Assembly (NCBI GenBank): GCA_024639325.1
Contig: JAHEIO010000026.1
Span: 8,943 to 47,002 of the forward strand
Reading direction: 5' to 3'
Length of the DNA stretch: 38,060 bases
From: Gammaproteobacteria bacterium
GTDB lineage: Bacteria; Pseudomonadota; Gammaproteobacteria; Arenicellales; JAANXG01
Part shown: positions 17,036 through 27,015 of the stretch, one piece after another
How the letters are laid out: the number at the start of each line of letters is the position of its first letter
Numbering within the stretch: position 1 is the first letter of the stretch
Program-made: the position numbers and the translations under genes
Notes under the pieces: model-generated
Database searches by the model: none
Told to the model about the DNA's origin: nothing
What the model saw: the letters and a program-made list of their open reading frames with translations, nothing else

Positions 17036-17238
17036 TTGGCGACGGAACAATCACAAGTCGGATGATCATAACAAGTTTAGCGGTAATGTTGAGACCGGGA
17101 TCTGAAACGGCCCTAACCCTGTGCTGAATTTGGCCGACGCACGTGAACACCCTGAGACCACGCATCCACCCCAATGGCACCATTGCGGTATTGATGCGAT
17201 ACTAACCCGCGCGACCACTCGGATTTCTTGCGCGATAT

Positions 17239-17407
17239 GCTGGCTAATCCCTGTCCAGCAAAAGCTCGAGTCATTGCGAGGAACGCGCCGAAGCTGCGAG
17301 GGAAGCGTGGCAGGACGCGGCAATCCAGCGCCGAATGAAAACAATTTGTTTCACTGGATTGCCTCGCTACGCTCGCAATGACAGGTATTCTGGACAGGAG
17401 CCGGCTA
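17239..17407. repeat. Long inverted-repeat element (MITE-like)
   Basis: Nested complementary arms: CTGTCCAG (17251-17258) with CTGGACAG (17390-17397); TCATTGCGAG (17271-17280) with CTCGCAATGA (17372-17381); CAATCCAG (17321-17328) with CTGGATTG (17354-17361). Imperfect GCTGGCT/AGCCGGC ends extend it to about 170 bp. TCATTGCGAG...CTCGCAATGA arms are known as a dispersed repeat in many bacterial genomes. It ends about 10 bp before the Shine-Dalgarno of the radical SAM gene. Confidence 0.75.
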
Positions 17408-17417
17408 GGCCGATGAT

Positions 17418-17423
17418 AAGGAG
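17418..17423 (+). promoter_or_regulatory. Shine-Dalgarno of the radical SAM gene
   Basis: AAGGAG, 6 nt before the GTG at 17430. It decides the GTG start. Confidence 0.75.
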
Positions 17424-17429
17424 AAACAC

Positions 17430-19064
17430 GTGCTCATATTTCTGATTCACATACGGGACCCCCAGTTTTATGCCCTGCCGGCGAAGGAAAAGTCCAGCAA
17501 TGGACGTCTGCGAGTCATGGGTTTCCCACCAATTGGCATCATGTCACTGTCCGCCGTCCTGAAAAGAGAGGGACATGAATGCATCATGTTCGACCAGGCC
17601 AATCCGGAAACTCCCAATGAGGTCATCATTGACGAGATCCGAAGGCGCAAGCCGGCGGTCGTCGGACTGAGTTTCCTGAGCACGACCAGCTACCCGTATG
17701 CCAAGATCATGGCTCGCCAGATCCGGGCCGCCGACTCAAAGGTCAAACTTGCCTTCGGTGGCGTATTCGCCTCGCTCAATTCGCAGCTGGTCAAACTTCA
17801 GTGCCCCGAGGTGGATTTTGTTTGCCGCGGCGACGGTGAACAGCTCATTCTCGATCTTATCGAGCGCCTGGACGACCCGGAAGACATTCCCGGTGTGACC
17901 TGGATGAAAGACGGTAAGCTCGTTCACAATGCCGGCCGGCCGATCGAACGCGACCTCGACCAGTGGCCGTTCCCCGACCGGGAGAGCCTGCCGCTGGATT
18001 TCATCGAATCCATGCCACTCGATGTACCGGCGGTGCTGTCGATGGAACGGTTCACCACCATGCAGACATCGCGCGGCTGTCCGTGGCCCTGCATATTCTG
18101 CGACATCCCGGTTTTCAACGAGGGGAAATGGCGGTCCAGAAGCGCCGGGCACGTCGTCAAAGAGTTCGAACACCTGCAGGAGAACGGCTACGGCGCGGTT
18201 TATTTCGTCGACGACCACTTCCTGCTCAAGCCGAAGCGCATCGAGAGCATCTGCGACGGCATCAATGAGGCCGGTGTCACCATCCAGTGGGGGTGCGAGG
18301 GTCGTGTAGACTCGACCGCGCAACACCTGTTCCCGGCCATGGCCAAGGCACACTGCCGCACGATTATGTTTGGCCTCGAGAGTGGAAGCCAGAAGGTCCT
18401 CGACCGGCTCGACAAGGAGCAGACGCTTGAGGAGGTCGAGACCGCTGTAACCAACGCCAAGAAAGCGGGTATCGAGATCGTTCACGGCTTTTTCGTGGTC
18501 GGCAGCCCGGACGAGACAGTGGAGGATCTGCGCGCCACGTTCGATTTCGCCTCACGGCTGCCGCTGGACACGTTCGGGTTCAACAGACTCTGTGTCTACC
18601 GTGGCACGCCGCTTTGGCAGGAGTATGTCCGGCGCGGCCTGGTCAACGACGAGACCGATTGGTACAAGTATTTCAAATGCTCGGAGATCGACCCGACCTG
18701 CCTGCCGGGTGAAGTGATCCACGCTGAGCGAAGCGCAGGATTGAGACGTCTTCTGCTCTACAAGCTGCGCCATTTTCCGGTGCAGTTGTTCACCCTGATC
18801 CGGCGTTTTCTGCGCTACATGCCGGCCCGTGACGTCGGCTACCTGCTCATCAAACCCTTCCTCGGCGCCAAGTTTGGCGCGACCAAGGCGGAGGCCCTGT
18901 CAAGGGCCGTTGAGCACGTTGCGGTAAAGGAGGCGGCTGCGGAACTCACCCAGGTCGAAGACAAGATCCTGGAGCAGGTCATGCAGGAGTCCAGGGCGGA
19001 ACGCCAGCGCATTCAGGACGAAGCCGAACGAGCGAAGGACCTGCCCGTGGCATCCGGGCAATAA
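17430..19064 (+). CDS. B12-binding-domain radical SAM protein
   Basis: A 544-residue class B radical SAM enzyme. Residues ~1-150 have the Rossmann-like cobalamin-binding region (GFPPIGIMSLSAVLKREGHE, VVGLSFLSTTSYPYA, KLAFGGVFAS, DFVCRGDGEQ). The radical SAM core follows, with TSRGCPWPCIFCD giving the 4Fe-4S ligands Cys217, Cys221 and Cys224, then YFVDDHFLLK and MFGLESGSQKVLDRLDK. The last ~60 residues are Lys/Glu-rich and probably helical. Relatives include cobalamin-dependent methyltransferases and ring-contracting or hopanoid-modifying enzymes, but the substrate cannot be told from sequence. GTG start with AAGGAG 6 nt upstream. It stands alone between a long repeat and a MATE gene, which may or may not be in the same transcript (149-bp gap with a REP). 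Confidence 0.9.
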   Translation: MLIFLIHIRDPQFYALPAKEKSSNGRLRVMGFPPIGIMSLSAVLKREGHECIMFDQANPETPNEVIIDEIRRRKPAVVGLSFLSTTSYPYAKIMARQIRAADSKVKLAFGGVFASLNSQLVKLQCPEVDFVCRGDGEQLILDLIERLDDPEDIPGVTWMKDGKLVHNAGRPIERDLDQWPFPDRESLPLDFIESMPLDVPAVLSMERFTTMQTSRGCPWPCIFCDIPVFNEGKWRSRSAGHVVKEFEHLQENGYGAVYFVDDHFLLKPKRIESICDGINEAGVTIQWGCEGRVDSTAQHLFPAMAKAHCRTIMFGLESGSQKVLDRLDKEQTLEEVETAVTNAKKAGIEIVHGFFVVGSPDETVEDLRATFDFASRLPLDTFGFNRLCVYRGTPLWQEYVRRGLVNDETDWYKYFKCSEIDPTCLPGEVIHAERSAGLRRLLLYKLRHFPVQLFTLIRRFLRYMPARDVGYLLIKPFLGAKFGATKAEALSRAVEHVAVKEAAAELTQVEDKILEQVMQESRAERQRIQDEAERAKDLPVASGQ

Positions 19065-19157
19065 ATCGTTTTACCCTCAGATCGGCGTGACACGGTCAAA
19101 ATTCCCGGGCAACGAATTTCCATTTGCTTACACATGCGCGGTTATCGCTGAAATTTC

Positions 19158-19182
19158 GTAGGAGGCGCGCCCTCGCGCCGAT
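19158..19182 (+). repeat. REP-like palindrome, subtype 1
   Basis: GTAGGAGGCGCGCCC then TCGCGCCGAT, one inserted C relative to the 8994 copy. It is a single copy in the radical SAM-MATE gap and the last REP seen in the window. Confidence 0.8.
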
Positions 19183-19213
19183 GCCGTAATGTTGGTCAAC
19201 CCACCACGCACGA

Positions 19214-20587
19214 ATGGCTGAAGCACGCGCCACACTCGTCGAGGGCTCTGTCGGCCGCCACCTCAGATCACTTACCGTACCGATGATCTGGGGCATCGCG
19301 GCAATCATGTCGCTGAATATCGTCGACACCTGGTTCGTCGCCCAGATCGGAGAGCGTCACCTCGCCGCGATCAGCTTCACCTTCCCTGTGACCATGGTCC
19401 TGATCAGCCTGGGAATCGGATTGATGGCCGGGACCGCCTCCGCCCTGTCCAGGGTGGTAGGCAGCGGTGATATCCAACGTGTCCGTCGGATGACGACCGA
19501 CGCGACGCTGCTGGCCACCGCTTTGGCGGTTGTTGTAACCGTTGCGGGTCTCGCCAGCATGGAATGGGTGTTCCGCGCCATGGGTGCGGACGACGCGCTG
19601 CTGCCGCTGATCGAGGACTATATGACCGTTTGGTATTCGGGGTTCGTGTTCTTTTTGGTACCCATGGTCGGCTTCGGTGCCATCCGGGCAACCGGGGACA
19701 GCAAACTGCAGAGCCGGATCATGATCGGAGTAGCCGTCATGAACCTGGTCCTGGATCCGCTGCTGATTTTTGGCCTGGCGGGGCTGCCGCGAATGGAGAT
19801 GCAGGGTGCGGCACTGGCCTCGGTGTTGGCGCGTGCGGCGGGGCTGTTCGCCGGCTACTGGGCGTTGCAGCACCGGAAAAATCTGCTGGCGTTCTCCTTC
19901 CCTAGCCTCGAGGAATTCTGGCGCTCGAACCGGGACGTGCTCCACGTCGGACTTCCTGCAGCAGGCACCAACATGATCATCCCCCTGGCCGCCTCCATCA
20001 TTGTCGCCATAGTCGCAACATTCGGCACCGATGCGGTGGCGGGGTACGGTGCCGCGACGCGCATCGAACAAATTGCGCTGGTTGTCTACTACGCGATGTC
20101 CTCGATGATCGGACCTTTCGTTGGCCAGAATCTGGGCGCCCGCGAATACGGACGTATCGAGCAGGCCATGTCGCTGTGCTGGAAGTTCTGCCTGTGGTCC
20201 GGTATCGCTTTGGCCGTTGCCCTGGTTGCGAGTGGACCCTCGCTGGTCGGATTTTTCGGTGCCGGTGAGGAGGTCAACCGGGTCGGCAGCGCCTACCTTT
20301 GGATAGTCCCGGTCAGTTTCGGCCTGAACGGCGTCGTGATGGTCGTCAACGCCGCCTTCAACGGACTCGGTAAACCCCTTCCCGCCGTCGCCATATCGAT
20401 GGCGCGGATGTTCGTTCTGACCGTGCCGCTTGCCTATCTTGGTTCCCTGATGTGGGGCGTAAACGGCGTATTTGCCGGTGTCGCGGTCGCTAACGCATTC
20501 AGCGGAGTCATGGCATGGGTGTGGATCCGACGACATTTTCACAGGCAATTCGTGATGGAATCCGAAACATACGGGTCAAATATTTGA
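19214..20587 (+). CDS. MATE family efflux protein
   Basis: Inner-membrane multidrug/toxin exporter-type protein, 457 residues, with about twelve hydrophobic segments in two halves. VPMIWGIAAIMSLNIVDTWFVAQIG opens the first MatE domain; GVAVMNLVLDPLLIFG ends it, and the second half opens near VGLPAAGTNMIIPLAA, with GYGAATRIEQIALVVYYAMSS and IGPFVGQNLGARE, both common in the family. Transport is driven by Na+ or H+; substrate unknown. ATG 19214 gives a normal N terminus but has no good Shine-Dalgarno, and a REP lies 31 bp upstream. Relation to the radical SAM gene upstream (export of its product, for example) is only a possibility. Confidence 0.9.
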   Translation: MAEARATLVEGSVGRHLRSLTVPMIWGIAAIMSLNIVDTWFVAQIGERHLAAISFTFPVTMVLISLGIGLMAGTASALSRVVGSGDIQRVRRMTTDATLLATALAVVVTVAGLASMEWVFRAMGADDALLPLIEDYMTVWYSGFVFFLVPMVGFGAIRATGDSKLQSRIMIGVAVMNLVLDPLLIFGLAGLPRMEMQGAALASVLARAAGLFAGYWALQHRKNLLAFSFPSLEEFWRSNRDVLHVGLPAAGTNMIIPLAASIIVAIVATFGTDAVAGYGAATRIEQIALVVYYAMSSMIGPFVGQNLGAREYGRIEQAMSLCWKFCLWSGIALAVALVASGPSLVGFFGAGEEVNRVGSAYLWIVPVSFGLNGVVMVVNAAFNGLGKPLPAVAISMARMFVLTVPLAYLGSLMWGVNGVFAGVAVANAFSGVMAWVWIRRHFHRQFVMESETYGSNI

Positions 20588-20658
20588 AATGATCCCATGG
20601 TCAGATCCTTACCAAGACGCTAAACTTGACTGCCCCGATTCAATTTTCCCAGCTTCCG

Positions 20659-21477
20659 ATGGCCAGCCTGTTTGTTAGATTCCTCACTATTGCGATGATC
20701 GCCGCCGCGATGTCTGCCCACGCGGCACGGGCTGATGATCTCCGTTCATCCGTACAAAACCCCATAAGCTCGTTGATCAGCCTGCCGTTCAAATTCACCT
20801 TCGATTTCGGTGCCGATAACGGCGAAGCCGCAATTCTGAATGCCAATCCGGTGGTGCCGGTAACGGTGGGAAAGTGGAATCTGGTGAATCGAGCCCTCAT
20901 CCCGCTAGCCGACGTGGACGGTGCAATCAACGGACTGCCTGGCAACCCCAACCCGGTACCGGGAGACGGTGCCAGCGGTCTGGGCGACATCAACTATTCA
21001 CTGTATTTCTCGCCGGTTGAATCCGGCAGGGTGATCTGGGGAGCCGGTCCTTCCCTGACTGCACCGACCGCCTCGGACGACCAGCTCGGCGCCGGCAAGT
21101 GGAGCGGCGGCTTGTCCGCCATAGGGCTTACTCAGCCGAAATGGGGAAGTGTGGGACTGCTTGCGCGGCAATTGTGGTCGTTCGCGGGCGATGCGGACCG
21201 CAGGGACGTCAGTCAGTTGCTGCTGGAGCCTTTCTTGAACTACAACCTCGACAACGGCTGGTTTCTGCTCACCGACATCGTTGCGACCGCCAACTGGAAA
21301 GCGAACAGCGGCAATCGCTGGACGGTGCCCCTTGGCGGCGGCTTCGGACGGGTATTCAAGGTCGGCGGGCAGGCGATCAATTCACGACTGGAAGCCTACT
21401 ACAACGTCGAACGTCCAGACGGCGCCCCGGAATGGAACCTGCAGTTCACCTGGCAGTTCCTGTTTCCGAAGAAGTGA
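20659..21477 (+). CDS. Predicted outer-membrane beta-barrel protein, sulfatase-linked (1)
   Basis: A 272-residue secreted protein of unknown function. The signal peptide spans about 25 residues (basic Arg near residue 7, core FLTIAMIAAAMSAHA, cleavage after ARA). The mature part has alternating polar/hydrophobic strands and ends in an aromatic-rich strand (WNLQFTWQFLFPKK), as in outer-membrane barrels. It shares landmarks with the product of 23937-24800: LGAGKWSGG, RQLWSFAGDADRRDVSQLLLEPF, VPLGGGFGR. An earlier TTG at 20626 would put 11 unlike residues before the signal peptide and was rejected. The arylsulfatase gene follows by 103 bp. A role in uptake of sulfated substrates is inference. 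Confidence 0.7.
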   Translation: MASLFVRFLTIAMIAAAMSAHAARADDLRSSVQNPISSLISLPFKFTFDFGADNGEAAILNANPVVPVTVGKWNLVNRALIPLADVDGAINGLPGNPNPVPGDGASGLGDINYSLYFSPVESGRVIWGAGPSLTAPTASDDQLGAGKWSGGLSAIGLTQPKWGSVGLLARQLWSFAGDADRRDVSQLLLEPFLNYNLDNGWFLLTDIVATANWKANSGNRWTVPLGGGFGRVFKVGGQAINSRLEAYYNVERPDGAPEWNLQFTWQFLFPKK

Positions 21478-21580
21478 AGCAATCCAGCACCGTTTTTCTG
21501 CCAGGAGTTCTGCATTGCCGCGTCCCGCGAGATTCTATTATGTCGAACCATCAACCTTGATCGTGAACCGCAAATAAATT

Positions 21581-23926
21581 ATGAAAAAGTTGTGCGAATT
21601 GTCGCTTTTCCTTGTCGTCGCCGCCGTAGCCTGTCCAACGACAGCATCAAATGAAGCCGCACCGGAAGAGATAGAAAAATACGGACAAGCATTCAAGGGG
21701 AAAATCGCCAAGTCGTACGATGAATCTGAAGAATGGTGGCCGTCGACATCGAAGCCCCCCGAGGGGACGCCCAACGTCATCATCTTTCTGCTGGATGATA
21801 CCGGCTTTGGGCACCTGGGCAGCTTCGGCGGCCTGATCGAGACACCGAACATCGACGCATTGGCGGACAACGGCCTGCGATACAACAATTTCCACACCAC
21901 CGCGCTATGCTCTCCCTCGCGAGCCACCATCATGGCCGGGCGCAACCACCACCGCATTGGCCTCGGCTCACACTCGCTGACCGCCATGGGCTTTCCGGGA
22001 TACAACGCCTTCCCGCCGGAATCGGCAAAATCCGTGGCCAAACACCTGCAAAAGGCCGGATTCGTCAACTACGCCATCGGCAAATGGGACCACACGCCCT
22101 TGTATGAGGTGTCGGAGATTGGCCCTTTCGACCGTTGGCCCAGCGGTGAAGGCTTCGATCATTTCTACGGATACATGGCGGCGGATGCCGACAACTATCG
22201 CTCGCTGTTGTGGCGCGATCATTATCCGATGGAGGACTGGGAGGACAAGCCCGGTTACCACTACAGCGAGGCCATGGCGGACGAGGCTATCCGGAATATC
22301 ACCTCTCACGTATCCGTCGCACCGGATCGACCGTTCATGATGTTCTGGGCGCCCGTGGCCATGCACTCACCACACCAGGCACCGCCCGAATACATCGAAA
22401 AGTACAAGGGCAAGTTCGATATGGGTTGGGATAAGGCGCGTGAAACCATCCATCAGAAGCAGCTAGAATCGGGTGTCATTCCCGCCGGCACGCTGCTTAC
22501 CCAGCGAACCAAAGACATCCCTGCATGGGACGGTCTCAAATCCGAGGAACAGAAGCTTTATGCCCGTCAGATGGAGGTCTTTGCCGCCATGCTGGATCAC
22601 GTCGACGCTCAAATCGGCCGCGTCATCGACGTTCTGGAGCGCACCGGCCAGTTGGACAACACGCTGATCTTCGTCACCGCGGACAACGGATCCTCCGGCG
22701 AGGGCGGATTGACCGGCAGCTTCAACGAGACTTATGTCTTGAACGGCCTGCAGACGCCGTTCGATGCCAACATGGAGCACTACGACGGTTGGGGCGGGCC
22801 AGATACCTATCCGCACTTCCACGCCGGCTGGGCGCTGGCCGGCAACACGCCATTCCAGTACTTCAAGCAGATCGTTCACCGCGGCGGCATTCAGGACGCG
22901 CTGGTGGTGCACTGGCCGAAGGGCATCAAAGCGAAGGGCGAGGTCCGGCAGCAGTATCACCACATCAATGATATTGCGCCGACCATTCTGGATGTCACCG
23001 GTACCGAGTTCCTCGAAGTGCTGGACGGCAAGGAGCAGATGGACATGGACGGCGTCAGCATGGCCTACTCGTTCGACGACGCGGCCGCGCCGACACAGCA
23101 TCCCGAACAGTACTACGAGCTGTTCGGCAACCGTGCCATCTACCAGGACGGTTGGAAGGCGGTCACTATCCATGGTAACCGCATGCCCTGGGTGCTCGCC
23201 TCGGTCTCCCCGTTCGAGGACGATGTTTGGGAACTCTATAACCTAAACGAAGACTTTTCGGAGGCCGTCAACGTCGCGGATCAAAACCCGGAGAAGCTGG
23301 AGGCATTGAAAAAACGCTGGGAGGAACTTGCCTGGGAGAACAACGTATTTCCGCTGTATGACGACATGATCCAACGCGTCGCCAAGCAGCAGGACCGGCT
23401 GTTCGGCAATCGCAAGGAGTTCGTCTACTACTATCCCGGCGCCCAGCGCATCGCGGAGAAAGCGTCGGCTCCTGTGAAGGGACGTTCGCACGCAATCGAG
23501 ACCTCTTTGAACCTGAATGGTGGCGAGGAAGGTGTGATTCTGGCCCTCGGCGGGTTTACCGGAGGTTACACCCTGTTCATAAAAGACAACAAGGCGTACT
23601 ACGACTACAACTACTACAACGGGCTTTACTACACGCTGGAATCTCCGCCGCTGGGCACCGGAGAGGTCGATATCAAGTTCAGCTTCGTGGAGACGGGCGG
23701 AACGACAAAGGGCATACCCGGCGGCAGGGGTGAGCTGTTCATCAACGGTAAAAAAGTGGACGAAGTCGAAATGCCGGAAATGCACATTTCCACGTTTTCG
23801 CTGTCCGAGACCTTCGACGTGGGCATCGACAACGGCACACCGGTCAGCAACAAGTACACACTCAAGAATCACTTCCCGTTCACCGGGGAATTGGACAAGG
23901 TAGTGGTGCGTCTTATCGACGGTTAG
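21581..23926 (+). CDS. Arylsulfatase, periplasmic
   Basis: A 781-residue sulfatase of the alkaline-phosphatase superfamily, hydrolysing sulfate esters. It has a signal peptide (MKKLCELSLFLVVAAVA). VIIFLLDDTGFGHLG supplies the first metal-binding Asp pair. CSPSRATIMAGR at residues 110-121 is the sulfatase signature, in which Cys110 would be converted to formylglycine, so a maturase elsewhere in the genome is required. GKWDHTP and FVTADNGSSGEGG complete the site. A C-terminal ~200-residue domain of beta-rich character follows the catalytic part. The length suits the large bacterial arylsulfatases (~750-790). It sits between two related predicted outer-membrane protein genes, 103 bp after the first and 10 bp before the second. 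Substrate unknown. Confidence 0.93.
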   Translation: MKKLCELSLFLVVAAVACPTTASNEAAPEEIEKYGQAFKGKIAKSYDESEEWWPSTSKPPEGTPNVIIFLLDDTGFGHLGSFGGLIETPNIDALADNGLRYNNFHTTALCSPSRATIMAGRNHHRIGLGSHSLTAMGFPGYNAFPPESAKSVAKHLQKAGFVNYAIGKWDHTPLYEVSEIGPFDRWPSGEGFDHFYGYMAADADNYRSLLWRDHYPMEDWEDKPGYHYSEAMADEAIRNITSHVSVAPDRPFMMFWAPVAMHSPHQAPPEYIEKYKGKFDMGWDKARETIHQKQLESGVIPAGTLLTQRTKDIPAWDGLKSEEQKLYARQMEVFAAMLDHVDAQIGRVIDVLERTGQLDNTLIFVTADNGSSGEGGLTGSFNETYVLNGLQTPFDANMEHYDGWGGPDTYPHFHAGWALAGNTPFQYFKQIVHRGGIQDALVVHWPKGIKAKGEVRQQYHHINDIAPTILDVTGTEFLEVLDGKEQMDMDGVSMAYSFDDAAAPTQHPEQYYELFGNRAIYQDGWKAVTIHGNRMPWVLASVSPFEDDVWELYNLNEDFSEAVNVADQNPEKLEALKKRWEELAWENNVFPLYDDMIQRVAKQQDRLFGNRKEFVYYYPGAQRIAEKASAPVKGRSHAIETSLNLNGGEEGVILALGGFTGGYTLFIKDNKAYYDYNYYNGLYYTLESPPLGTGEVDIKFSFVETGGTTKGIPGGRGELFINGKKVDEVEMPEMHISTFSLSETFDVGIDNGTPVSNKYTLKNHFPFTGELDKVVVRLIDG

Positions 23927-23936
23927 AGTAGGATCT

Positions 23937-24800
23937 GTGTTCGACATACACTACCCGAAGCGTGTCAAGAGGTCGATATGCGCGACCGCCCTGATCGCGG
24001 CGAGCTGGGCGTGTTCCGGTGTGGCGGCCGTGCAGGCATCTGAGAGCATCGGAAACGACCCGTATCATGGAGAGAAAGCACAGGGTTTCCGGCTCGATTC
24101 CTGGCGAAGTTGGTTGTTTGTCAGCTTCCTTCCCGAGGGCACCGAAGCGGAGACGCTCGGGCTGGAGACAGAAAGCTATTTTTCGCTGGGAAGCTACGAG
24201 GTAAAAAACATATCCTATCTGGAAGGAGCAGACTACCCGCGACCCATTCCCGGACAGCCACCGGGAAATGTATCACCGGGCTTCGAGGTCGAAGCGGGTA
24301 TCAATGATTTGCTGACCGCGTTCTGGTTTTCGAGGAACGGAGCCCATCATGGAAAACATCACTTTTCCCTGGGCTTTGCAGCCCAGTTACCGACCGCAAC
24401 CACCGACACGCTGGGCAGCGGAAAATGGTCGATCGGTCCCAGCTTCGACTACGAGTACGAATCCGGGCGGTTGTTTGCCGGTGCCATCGCTTTACAACTG
24501 TGGTCGGTTGCCGGTGACGAGGATCGAAACAGCGTCAACTATCTGATGGTCAAGCCATTCGCGGTGTACGCCCTGAACCAGGACTGGGACGCGATATACA
24601 TGCCCTATGGCGTCACCGTGTATTGGGACAAACCGAGCGGCGAGGACGCTTACGTGCCGCTCGGCGGCGGACTCCAGCGCCACTTCATGTGGGGCAGCCA
24701 GAAATTGAATTTCTCCACCCAGTTTTTCAAGAACGTCATTCGCCCGACCAAGGGTACGGAGTACGATCTGCGCTTCATGCTGGAATTCGTCTGGGATTGA
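23937..24800 (+). CDS. Predicted outer-membrane beta-barrel protein, sulfatase-linked (2)
   Basis: A 287-residue secreted protein starting at GTG with GGAT-type spacing in GTAGGATCT just upstream. Signal peptide: basic PKRVKRS, core ICATALIAASWACSGVAAV, cleavage after QA. The mature part resembles its neighbour at 20659: LGSGKWSIGPSF, LQLWSVAGDEDRNSVNYLMVKPF, VPLGGGLQRHF, and an aromatic final strand (YDLRFMLEFVWD). The pattern recalls transporter-like outer-membrane proteins of the phenol/meta-pathway type, but I do not recognise a characterised member. It begins 10 bp after the sulfatase stop, so the two are very likely co-translated from one mRNA. Confidence 0.7.
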   Translation: MFDIHYPKRVKRSICATALIAASWACSGVAAVQASESIGNDPYHGEKAQGFRLDSWRSWLFVSFLPEGTEAETLGLETESYFSLGSYEVKNISYLEGADYPRPIPGQPPGNVSPGFEVEAGINDLLTAFWFSRNGAHHGKHHFSLGFAAQLPTATTDTLGSGKWSIGPSFDYEYESGRLFAGAIALQLWSVAGDEDRNSVNYLMVKPFAVYALNQDWDAIYMPYGVTVYWDKPSGEDAYVPLGGGLQRHFMWGSQKLNFSTQFFKNVIRPTKGTEYDLRFMLEFVWD

Positions 24801-24909
24801 CCACAGTCGACGAGACCGCGGCGGTGATCCCCGCTGTGGATCTTGCATACCGTCATAGACCTGCGTAAGGTAAAGAAAACCCGTCCGGCCAGAAAACGGG
24901 AGCTTGACC

Positions 24910-24915
24910 AAGGAG
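24910..24915 (+). promoter_or_regulatory. Shine-Dalgarno of potA
   Basis: AAGGAG, 5 nt before TTG 24921. It favours that start over the in-frame TTG at 24843. Confidence 0.65.
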
Positions 24916-24920
24916 AAATA

Positions 24921-26039
<1,119 letters not shown>

Positions 26040-26040
26040 T

Positions 26041-27015
26041 ATGTCGATTGGCGGCGAATCGCTATCACACACCACGGACGTGAAGCCACAGGGAACTCCC
26101 CGAATATCCGGCTATGAAGCCGCTGCCAGAAAAGCCGAGGTTCACCGTAACATCCTGCTGACCATTCCGGCGCTGCTCGTCCTGGTACTGGCTGCGTCCG
26201 GCCCGCTGCTCGTCATGCTGCTTTACTCGTTTTTAGCCCCCGGTGATTACGGCGGTGTGGTATGGCAGCCTTCCGTCGATGGCTGGTTCAGGGTTTTCCT
26301 GACCAGGGACATCTTCGACGACACGCTGATGCTTCAAGATGCCCATGTGACTATTTTCTGGCGCTCGATAAAACTGTCCTCGATGACCACGGTCCTGTGC
26401 ATACTGCTCGGTTTTCCGACCGCCTATTTCATCGCCACCCGCTCAGACCAGACCCGTAACCTGTGGCTGTTCCTGATCACCATTCCGTTCTGGACCAATC
26501 TATTGATTCGAACCTTCGCCATTATGGAAATCATCCGCAACGAAGGCATCGTCAACAACCTGCTGATATTCGTCGGCGTCATCGACGTACCGGTTCAGAT
26601 GCTGTACACAGATTTTGCCATTATGGTCGGTATGACCTACGTCTATCTGCCGTTGATGATCCTGCCTCTCTACGCTTCCATGGAAAAGCTGGACTTCGGG
26701 CTGGTGGAAGCTGGCTACGACCTGTACGCTACCCGGTTCAGGGTATTGCGACGGGTAATCCTGCCGCTGGTCAAACCCGGTCTGGTCGCCGGCTCGATTC
26801 TCGTATTCATTCCTTCACTGGGCGCTTACGTCACCCCGCGGGTGTTGGGCGGTGGAAAAAACATGATGCTCGGCAACCTGATCGAATTGCAGTTTGGGCA
26901 AGGCCAGAACTGGCCTCTCGGCGCCGCACTTTCCATTGCCCTGCTCGCCATCGTCATGGTGGCGCTGATCGTGTACGTGCGCACTGCACAACGATCCACA
27001 CAGGCGCATGGCTGA
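26041..27015 (+). CDS. potB: Polyamine-type ABC transporter, permease 1
   Basis: Inner-membrane subunit, 324 residues, starting 1 bp after the potA stop. A ~35-residue polar N-terminal tail precedes the first membrane helix (ILLTIPALLVLVLAASGPLLV). The EAA loop is seen in MEKLDFGLVEAGYDLYATRFRVLRRVILPLVKPGLVAG, the contact with PotA. SLGAYVTPRVLGGGKNMMLGNLI follows, usual for PotB. The stop overlaps potC by 8 bp. Intact. Confidence 0.9.
   Translation: MSIGGESLSHTTDVKPQGTPRISGYEAAARKAEVHRNILLTIPALLVLVLAASGPLLVMLLYSFLAPGDYGGVVWQPSVDGWFRVFLTRDIFDDTLMLQDAHVTIFWRSIKLSSMTTVLCILLGFPTAYFIATRSDQTRNLWLFLITIPFWTNLLIRTFAIMEIIRNEGIVNNLLIFVGVIDVPVQMLYTDFAIMVGMTYVYLPLMILPLYASMEKLDFGLVEAGYDLYATRFRVLRRVILPLVKPGLVAGSILVFIPSLGAYVTPRVLGGGKNMMLGNLIELQFGQGQNWPLGAALSIALLAIVMVALIVYVRTAQRSTQAHG

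Larger units (their letters stand above)
16922..17429. other. Gene-free interval with repeats
   Basis: About 500 bp between the divergent esterase and radical SAM genes. It holds an inverted REP pair (16984-17035) and a long inverted-repeat element (about 17239-17407). Small frames here lack a Shine-Dalgarno and coding character. The stretch 17040-17235 shows nothing I can assign. Confidence 0.7.

Noticed and set aside
19268-20548. 426-codon minus-strand frame opposite the MATE gene
   Set aside because: Its composition is rich in His, Asp, Gly and Arg without hydrophobic cores; shadow of the MATE frame.
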